NCBI GenBank assembly: GCA_964401855.1
Contig: CAYOAF010000129.1
Span: 1-10,927, forward strand
DNA from: CAJWBT01 sp964401855
Lineage (GTDB): Bacteria; Chloroflexota; Dehalococcoidia; Lucifugimonadales; UBA3495
Direction of reading: 5' to 3'
Length of the DNA stretch: 10,927 nt
Shown: positions 6,428 through 10,927 of the stretch, in pieces
Position numbering within the stretch: the first letter of the stretch is position 1
Layout of the letters: each line of letters begins with the position of its first letter
Notes under the pieces: generated by a model
Seen by the model: the letters and a program-made list of their open reading frames with translations, nothing else
Told to the model about the DNA's origin: nothing
Databases searched by the model: none
Made by a program: the position numbers and the translations under genes

Positions 6428-7957
6428 TTACGGCCTGTTATGATCGCCGGCAACCTCAAACTGCACCCATACGGCCCCTGCAGGGGGCGGTTCTCCCGCC
6501 CGGACCCTGGCCCAGTGGGCGATGCGGCAGCCGACAACCCAGGCGATACCCCGGCTGGAGACCAGCAGCGGGACTCGGTCGCGCCAGTCTCCGGGTATCC
6601 GGGCGTCGGTGAAGAAGTCTTGAAGCTTCTTATCCTGGTCCATACCGAGGGGCTGGAACCGGTCGCCGGGCAGCCGGGTTCGGACCTGCGCCACGTCACC
6701 CAGGCACTCGCGGTCCAACCAGGCCGACCAGGACCTGACACCTCCCAAATCCCATCTTTCTCCCATAGGTAGTTGGGGAGTTGAGGCCTCGAAGGGTAGC
6801 CCAGGGGAGCCGTCAACGCGGAGGGTCATCCGCCACGGACCGGCCGTGGCGGCCACCTCCGGGTCGCCACGGGAGGGAAGGGTCAGGTGGTAGTCTCCAT
6901 CCATCCCAGGGAAGGGACAGGGCAGGCCGGAGTCTCGGGACAGTCGCAGGTAGCCGTAGGTGCTTCGAAGCTTCAGTCTGCCCGGCAGGTCCAGGCTGCG
7001 GCCCGCCGCGGCGTGCCCTGCCAGCTCTGCCATGGCGGCCAAATGCCGCTCTCCCAAGCTACGAGTGTCACCCGCCAGTTGAGCATAACCTCGGCGCAGC
7101 AGCAATCTCCGGAGCGCCGGATGCAGGGCGGCCAGGGCCGGTTGCCGGAAGACCACGGCCCCGCCCTCCTGGACCGCCACCTGTGGCCAGAGCCGGGCCG
7201 CCTCTTCCTCCAGGTAGCCGGTTTCCAGCGCCGCGGTCCGGGCCAGCCGGGCCAAGGACTCCCGCAGATTGGGGTTATACTCAGACTCCAACATGGGCAG
7301 CAGTTGGTGGCGGACCCGGTTTCGGGTAAAGCGATGAAGGTAGTTCCCGGTATCATCCCGGTAGTCGAGCCCCAGGCCCCGGCAGTAGGCCATGGTTTCC
7401 GCTTTGGTGGCCTGCAACAGGGGGCGGAATAGGCGGAGGTTGAGGCCCTCATCGGGCCAAGGCCAGGGGGATAGCTCGGACATACCGCGCAGCCCATGGA
7501 GACCCGCGCCCCGAAGAATATGCATCAGAACCGTCTCTGTCTGGTCGTCGGCGGTGTGGCCCACCGCCAAGGCGGCGGCCCCGACCCTTGCCGCCACCTC
7601 GGCCAAGAAAGAGTAGCGCAGTTCTCGCGCCGCCTGTTCGAAGGAAGAGACGCGCCGCTGCCGCTGACGGGCCGCAACATCGCGCTCTTCCACCGTCGCG
7701 GGGATTCCCATCTCTTGGGCTACAGCCGCCACGAACCGAGCGTCGGCGAACGCCTCTTCACCCCGGAAGTCGTGGTTCAGGTGGGCCACGTGGAGGCGGA
7801 GGCGGTGCTCTGCCCCGAGGCGGTGAAGGCAATGGAGGAGGGCCAACGAGTCGGAACCACCCGACACTGCCACCACCAGGACGGTGCCGTTGCCGGAATA
7901 GCCCGCCTGGGCCAGTGCGCCGGCCACCTGCCTTTCCAGCCTAGCGACAGAGGCCAT
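6428..7957 (-). CDS. tilS: tRNA(Ile)-lysidine synthetase
   Basis: TilS attaches lysine to C34 of the CAU-anticodon tRNA-Ile using ATP, so that it reads AUA and is charged with isoleucine. The 509-residue product has the PP-loop SGGSDS at residues 32-37, the GHTADDQTETVLMHILRGAG segment, RPLLQATKAE and the YRDDTGNYLHRFTRNRVRH stretch that mark the N-terminal catalytic domain, a central helical substrate-binding domain, and a C-terminal TilS domain with TRLPGDRFQPLG, KKLQDFFTDARIP and PLLVSSRGIAWVVG. The length is usual for the long form. ATG 7957 follows AAAGGAAG at close spacing. Only 9 bases separate it from the phosphatase stop, so it is the last gene of an operon with that gene and the CorC-like gene. 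Confidence 0.95.
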   Translation of the reverse strand: MASVARLERQVAGALAQAGYSGNGTVLVVAVSGGSDSLALLHCLHRLGAEHRLRLHVAHLNHDFRGEEAFADARFVAAVAQEMGIPATVEERDVAARQRQRRVSSFEQAARELRYSFLAEVAARVGAAALAVGHTADDQTETVLMHILRGAGLHGLRGMSELSPWPWPDEGLNLRLFRPLLQATKAETMAYCRGLGLDYRDDTGNYLHRFTRNRVRHQLLPMLESEYNPNLRESLARLARTAALETGYLEEEAARLWPQVAVQEGGAVVFRQPALAALHPALRRLLLRRGYAQLAGDTRSLGERHLAAMAELAGHAAAGRSLDLPGRLKLRSTYGYLRLSRDSGLPCPFPGMDGDYHLTLPSRGDPEVAATAGPWRMTLRVDGSPGLPFEASTPQLPMGERWDLGGVRSWSAWLDRECLGDVAQVRTRLPGDRFQPLGMDQDKKLQDFFTDARIPGDWRDRVPLLVSSRGIAWVVGCRIAHWARVRAGEPPPAGAVWVQFEVAGDHNRP

Positions 7958-7966
7958 AAACTTCCT

Positions 7967-8584
7967 TTACCGGTTTTCGGGGGACAGATGAAAGGTGGAA
8001 TTGTAGGAGACCAGCCGCTGGCCCCGCCGGTCGCATTCTATGACGCAGATGGATGCCAAGTTCAACGACAGGTGATGAAAGTTGGACAAGGGCATTCCCA
8101 GGAGCTTGCCGATCATGGTCCGTATCGCGAAATTATGTGATACGACGATTACGGCTTCGTCTTTCTGGTGAGCCTGTTCCAGGTCCATGAGCGCGTACCA
8201 GGCTCGTTCTTGGAGTTGCGCCAAGGACTCGCCGTTGGGCATCAACACACGGCCGGGATCGCTGCGCCAGGTGGCGGCGAGTTTGGGCCAGGTTTTACGC
8301 AAATCTTCCCCGGTGATCCCTTCCAGGTCACCGAGCTTCAGCTCCATGAACTCCGGCACCGGCACCACGGGCATTCCGCTCAGTAGTGAGATTTCCTGAG
8401 CGACCCGCATTGCGCGATGCAGGGGGCTGGAGTAGACCGCCGAATGTTGCCACTTGGCCACGGCAGGGGCCGTCTCCTGGGCTTGAGCGCTTCCCTTTTC
8501 ATTCAACTCGACGTCGTGGTGCCCCTGGAACCTGCCCAGCTTGTTCCAGTCTGTTTCGCCGTGGCGCACCAGGACCAGCTTCAT
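7967..8584 (-). CDS. Histidine phosphatase family protein (phosphoglycerate mutase-like)
   Basis: A 205-residue cytosolic phosphatase of the branch carrying the RHG motif: LVRHGETDWN at residues 4-13 supplies the phosphorylated histidine (His8), followed by GRFQGHHDVELNEKG, YSSPLHRAMRVAQEI with the second arginine, ELKLGDLEG with the acid residue, and VVSHNFAIR with the second catalytic histidine. All core residues are present. The sequence alone does not separate a CobC-type phosphatase, a GpmB-like phosphatase and other members. Its ATG overlaps the stop of the CorC-like gene by four bases (ATGA) and has only a weak ribosome site, so translation is probably coupled to that gene. tilS follows after 9 bases. 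Confidence 0.9.
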   Translation of the reverse strand: MKLVLVRHGETDWNKLGRFQGHHDVELNEKGSAQAQETAPAVAKWQHSAVYSSPLHRAMRVAQEISLLSGMPVVPVPEFMELKLGDLEGITGEDLRKTWPKLAATWRSDPGRVLMPNGESLAQLQERAWYALMDLEQAHQKDEAVIVVSHNFAIRTMIGKLLGMPLSNFHHLSLNLASICVIECDRRGQRLVSYNSTFHLSPENR

Positions 8585-9864
8585 ACGATGTCACTGTCTT
8601 GACCACCATGGACCCGGCGCAACTCTACTTCATCGATTCGGACCCCATCCATCGTTTTTACCGTCAACCTCAAGTTGCGGTATTCAAGCACGTCGCCTTC
8701 TTCAGGAATACGGCCCAACCGGTCCAGAATGAATCCGGCTACCGTTTGGTATTCCCCTTCCGGCAATCCCAGCGCCAGTTCGTCATTGATTTCAGAGACA
8801 CCGACGCTGGCGTCCAACCGGAAGGTATGCTCGTCCACCGGAGTGTACACCTCCTCCGGGCCGGCTCCTTCTTCGTCCACTTGCCCCACGATGACCTCCA
8901 GAAGCTGCTTCAGCGTAGCCAGGCCGGCGATGCCACCGAACTCATCCACCGTCAGCACCAGGCCGTAGCCGTTGTGCTGCATTTCGGCAAATGTGCTGCT
9001 GAGGGTCTTGGTCTCCGGGACGAAATAGGCTGGCCGAAGGTGATCGGTCACGCTGCCTTGGGGTCCAAGCTGTCCCCGTCCCATGGCTAAAAACACGTCC
9101 TTGATCGCCAGGACACCGACCACGTTCTCGATGGAGCCTTCGTAGACCGGGAAGCGGGTGTGTGAGTGTTCTCGGTACATCGGCAGGAACGCTTCCAGCG
9201 TGGTTTTCCGCTCAATCCAGACTATCTCCGGCCTCGGAGTCATTATCTCCCGCATCTGCTGGTCTCCGAACTGGAACACCTTCTCCAGCAGGGCGGCTTC
9301 CCCAGGCTCCACGGTGCCGGAGCGGGCGCCGGCGGCGATGAGGGTCCGGATTTCCTCTACCCCCACCTGAGGGGAAGCGCGGCTGATCTTCAGGGCCTTG
9401 GTGGTCACCAAGCTCACAACCTGGAGCATTTGGACCGCCGGGGCCAATGTCATCCCCACCACCGCCAGCGGCCGGGAGGCAGCGAAAGCCACCCTTTCAG
9501 AGCGCTGCCAGGCGATGGTTTTGGGCACAGTTTCGCCGAACACCAGCAAGACAAGGGTGACACCCAAAGTGGCCGCCACCACCGCCAGGGAGGTGTTGCC
9601 GATCAAGCTCACCGCCAGGACTGTTCCCAGCGCCGCGGCGGCGGTATTCACCAGGTTGTTGCCGAGCAACACTGTGGCCAGGAATTTGTCCGGCCGATGC
9701 AGGAGCTGGGCCACCCGGCCAGCGCCCGGCTGGCCAATGCCCACAAGGTGCATCAATCTCGCCCTGGGAAAGGCGATAAAGGCAGTTTCCGAGGCGGAGA
9801 GGAAGCCGGATAGGGCCAGACAAAGAAGCAGTAGGGCTAGCCTCCATAAGTCGGCGGTATCCAT
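8581..9864 (-). CDS. CNNM/CorC-like membrane protein with CBS pair (hemolysin C family)
   Basis: A 427-residue inner-membrane protein. Residues 1 to about 190 form a CNNM (DUF21) domain with several hydrophobic helices and the signatures LSGFLSASETAF, LLGNNLVNTAAAA and FGETVPKTIA. A pair of CBS domains follows (MTPRPEIVWIE, HTRFPVYEGSIENVVGVLAI, and the second around NGYGLVLTVDEFGGIAGL), then the CorC_HlyC domain with AGFILDRLGRIPEEGD near the C-terminus. Members are linked to Mg2+ or Co2+ efflux or resistance; the CBS domains often bind adenine nucleotides. The old name hemolysin does not imply a toxin. ATG 9864 is preceded by GGAGGTG about 11 bases away, slightly long. It is the first gene of the operon with the phosphatase and tilS, transcribed from the promoter near 10070. 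Confidence 0.9.
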   Translation of the reverse strand: MDTADLWRLALLLLCLALSGFLSASETAFIAFPRARLMHLVGIGQPGAGRVAQLLHRPDKFLATVLLGNNLVNTAAAALGTVLAVSLIGNTSLAVVAATLGVTLVLLVFGETVPKTIAWQRSERVAFAASRPLAVVGMTLAPAVQMLQVVSLVTTKALKISRASPQVGVEEIRTLIAAGARSGTVEPGEAALLEKVFQFGDQQMREIMTPRPEIVWIERKTTLEAFLPMYREHSHTRFPVYEGSIENVVGVLAIKDVFLAMGRGQLGPQGSVTDHLRPAYFVPETKTLSSTFAEMQHNGYGLVLTVDEFGGIAGLATLKQLLEVIVGQVDEEGAGPEEVYTPVDEHTFRLDASVGVSEINDELALGLPEGEYQTVAGFILDRLGRIPEEGDVLEYRNLRLTVKTMDGVRIDEVELRRVHGGQDSDIV

Positions 9865-9941
9865 TTTCGGAGAGCACCTCCAGTGGTCGTTAGAGGAAAC
9901 GCTGTCCGCCTTAGTACCCAGTCAACCTTGGTTTGGCAGGA

Positions 9942-10014
9942 TGTCATTCTGAGGAGCGAAGCGACGAGGAGTCTCATTGCAACGCCGAGATTCTTCGCTT
10001 CTCTCAGAATGTCA
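9942..10014. repeat. Imperfect palindromic repeat, REP- or MITE-like
   Basis: The outer arms TGTCATTCTGAG (9942-9953) and CTCAGAATGTCA (10003-10014) pair with one mismatch. Inside, AGCGAAGCGA and GAGTCTC on the left pair loosely with GAGATTCTTCGCTT on the right, giving a long hairpin around a short loop near 9980. The motif CATTCTGAG-AGCGAAG-AATCTC, as I recall it, is common as a dispersed element in environmental genomes; I could not search for copies. It would lie in the 5' leader of the corC-like transcript. Confidence 0.6.
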
Positions 10015-10034
10015 ACTCGCAGATTTGAGTTGAC
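10011..10034. promoter_or_regulatory. Operator-like 8-bp dyad
   Basis: GTCAACTC (10011-10018) and GAGTTGAC (10027-10034) are perfect inverted repeats with an 8-base centre. It overlaps the right end of the palindromic element and lies just downstream of the corC-like promoter, in the position of a repressor site or an RNA hairpin. Confidence 0.4.
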
Positions 10035-10055
10035 TGAGCACTAGGCTGTGCCTCG

Positions 10056-10085
10056 ATAATAGCATCGGCCTATGAGGGGTGTAAA
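10056..10085 (-). promoter_or_regulatory. Sigma-70-like promoter of the corC-like/phosphatase/tilS operon
   Basis: On the minus strand TTTACA (10085-10080) and TATTAT (10061-10056) each match five of six consensus bases, with an 18-base spacer. Transcription would start near 10049, giving a leader of about 185 bases that includes the dyad and the palindromic repeat. Confidence 0.6.
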
Positions 10086-10086
10086 G

Positions 10087-10115
10087 TTGACGGCCTGGGA
10101 GGCGGACCGTAAGAT
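10087..10115 (+). promoter_or_regulatory. Sigma-70-like promoter of tsaD
   Basis: TTGACG (10087-10092) and TAAGAT (10110-10115) have a 17-base spacer. The -35 box is one base away from that of the divergent corC-like promoter. The leader would be about 100 bases. Confidence 0.5.
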
Positions 10116-10188
10116 GTTTCTGCAACGGAAGCAGTTCGTTCCCGGCAGTCAACGCTTCTTATCGTTGGCGCCAACGCGGGTACGCTTT

Positions 10189-10223
10189 GCTGATGGCTGA
10201 ACGCTGACGGTTGAAGGCTGACA
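10189..10223 (+). repeat. Five tandem heptamers GCTGANN abutting the tsaD start
   Basis: The units are GCTGATG, GCTGAAC, GCTGACG, GTTGAAG and GCTGACA. The last base of the fifth unit is the A of the tsaD ATG. The junction of units four and five creates GAAGG, the likely Shine-Dalgarno site, five bases before the start. Confidence 0.7.
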
Positions 10224-10927
10224 TGGGCTTAAAGATCCTGGGCATCGAGACATCTTGCGATGAAACGGCGATCGGGGTCGTGGAAGATGGCCGCCGGTTG
10301 CGGTCCAACATCATCTCTTCCCAGGCGGAACTGCACTCCCCCTTTGGGGGCGTGGTCCCCGAGGTGGCCTCCCGCCAGCACATCCGGGACCTGGTACCGG
10401 TGCTGGAAAAAGCGCTGGCCAGCGGCGGCCAAAGGCTGGAGGAAACCGACATCGTAGCCGTCACCTACGGGCCGGGGCTGGCCGGGTCTCTGATCACCGG
10501 GCTCAACGCGGCCAAGGCCATCGCCTTTACTCTCGGGGTGCCTTTGATCGGGGTGAACCACCTGGAGGGCCACATCTATGCCTCCTGGCTCACCGAACAC
10601 CAGCCGGAGGAAGACCCGGGGTTCCCGCTGGCCTGCCTGGTGGCCTCCGGCGGGCACACCGACCTGATCCTGATGGAAAGCCACGGGGTCTACAAGCTGC
10701 TGGGCCGCACCCGGGACGACGCGGCGGGAGAAGCGTTCGACAAGGCGGCCCGCATCCTTGGCCTGGGTTTCCCCGGAGGACCGGAGATTCAGCGGGTCTC
10801 CCAGGGAGCGGCCGGGACCGAGCGGTTGCCCCGGGCCTGGATGAAGGATTCGTTGGACTTCAGCTTCAGCGGCGTGAAGACGGCCCTGTTGCACCTGGCC
10901 CAAGCCAAAGGGGTATATCCGCCGGGA
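10223..10927 (+). CDS. tsaD: tRNA N6-adenosine threonylcarbamoyltransferase, 3' truncated by window
   Basis: TsaD transfers the threonylcarbamoyl group to A37 of ANN-decoding tRNAs (t6A), acting with TsaB, TsaE and TsaC, none of which is visible here. The 235 residues in the window begin ILGIETSCDETA, the nucleotide-binding start of the ASKHA fold, then SPFGGVVPEVASRQH, TYGPGLAGSLITGL, and NHLEGH, which gives the metal-binding HxxGH (His113, His117; E. coli uses 111 and 115). SGGHTDL (about 142-148), GRTRDDAAGEAFDKAARILG and LDFSFSGVKTALL follow. The remaining roughly 100 residues lie beyond the window; the frame is open to the last base. ATG 10223 is preceded by GAAGG inside the heptamer repeats. 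It is divergent from the corC-like operon that ends with tilS, another tRNA modification gene. Confidence 0.96.
   Translation, partial: MGLKILGIETSCDETAIGVVEDGRRLRSNIISSQAELHSPFGGVVPEVASRQHIRDLVPVLEKALASGGQRLEETDIVAVTYGPGLAGSLITGLNAAKAIAFTLGVPLIGVNHLEGHIYASWLTEHQPEEDPGFPLACLVASGGHTDLILMESHGVYKLLGRTRDDAAGEAFDKAARILGLGFPGGPEIQRVSQGAAGTERLPRAWMKDSLDFSFSGVKTALLHLAQAKGVYPPG

Larger units (their letters stand above)
9865..10222. other. Intergenic regulatory region between the corC-like gene and tsaD
   Basis: This 358-base gene-free stretch holds, from left to right, the leader of the corC-like operon with a 73-base palindromic repeat (9942-10014), an 8-bp dyad (10011-10034), the two divergent promoters (10056-10115) and the heptamer repeats before tsaD. 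I see no small coding gene or RNA gene in it. Confidence 0.7.

Noticed and set aside
8386..9090. 234-codon plus-strand frame opposite the phosphatase and CorC-like genes
   Set aside because: It spans two well-supported minus-strand genes, shows no recognisable domain, and is explained by high GC content.
10010..10015. TTGACA on the minus strand as -35 box for the corC-like gene
   Set aside because: The bases 16-18 positions downstream (AATCTC region) are not a usable -10 box; the hexamer comes from the palindromic repeat.
10030..10060. TTGACT-N19-GATAAT as a further plus-strand promoter for tsaD
   Set aside because: The spacer is long, the -35 box is part of the inverted repeat, and a better-spaced pair lies closer to the gene.

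Overview
The window is a GC-rich bacterial chromosome segment of about 11 kb, densely packed with mostly housekeeping genes on both strands. No ribosomal RNA, tRNA, CRISPR array, transposase or phage gene is visible. The gene set suggests a free-living bacterium and would fit an environmental Chloroflexota lineage (Dehalococcoidia or SAR202-like): fused acetyl-CoA carboxylase carboxyltransferase subunits, a DUF6282-like amidohydrolase, a stand-alone MaoC-like protein and a dispersed palindromic repeat. That placement is inference only; no taxonomic marker settles it.

Layout. (1) Positions 1-689, plus strand: the 3' part of an Mrp/NBP35-type P-loop ATPase that lacks the usual CxxC cluster motif. 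It converges on (2) accDA (2548-707, minus), a carboxyltransferase beta-alpha fusion with altered active-site motifs. (3) Positions 3471-2753, minus: a decayed menA/ubiA prenyltransferase, cut off at its 5' end and frameshifted at a run of four C. (4) Positions 3472-3595: a short spacer rich in hairpins. (5) Positions 4021-3596, minus: a MaoC-like hotdog protein with a good promoter, divergent from (6) a lipoprotein (4201-5337, plus) with a proline/threonine linker and a six-blade TolB-like propeller; its only sensible start codon is ATA. (7) Positions 5574-6416, plus: an amidohydrolase behind a near-consensus promoter and a structured leader. (8) Minus-strand operon corC-like (9864-8581), histidine phosphatase (8584-7967) and tilS (7957-6428), joined by a 4-base overlap and a 9-base gap. 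(9) Positions 9865-10222: a regulatory region with back-to-back divergent promoters, a 73-base imperfect palindromic repeat, an 8-bp dyad and five heptamer repeats. (10) tsaD from 10223, running off the window end.

How the genes fit together. tilS (lysidine in tRNA-Ile) and tsaD (t6A in ANN-decoding tRNAs) both modify tRNA and flank the same divergent promoter region. The CorC-like membrane protein and the phosphatase appear to be co-transcribed with tilS. accDA and the MaoC-like protein could both serve fatty-acid or acyl-CoA metabolism, with the dead prenyltransferase between them. I found no convincing new multi-gene system. The points most worth a second look are the ATA start, the broken prenyltransferase, the altered catalytic motifs in accDA, the Mrp protein without CxxC, and the layered structure upstream of tsaD and corC.
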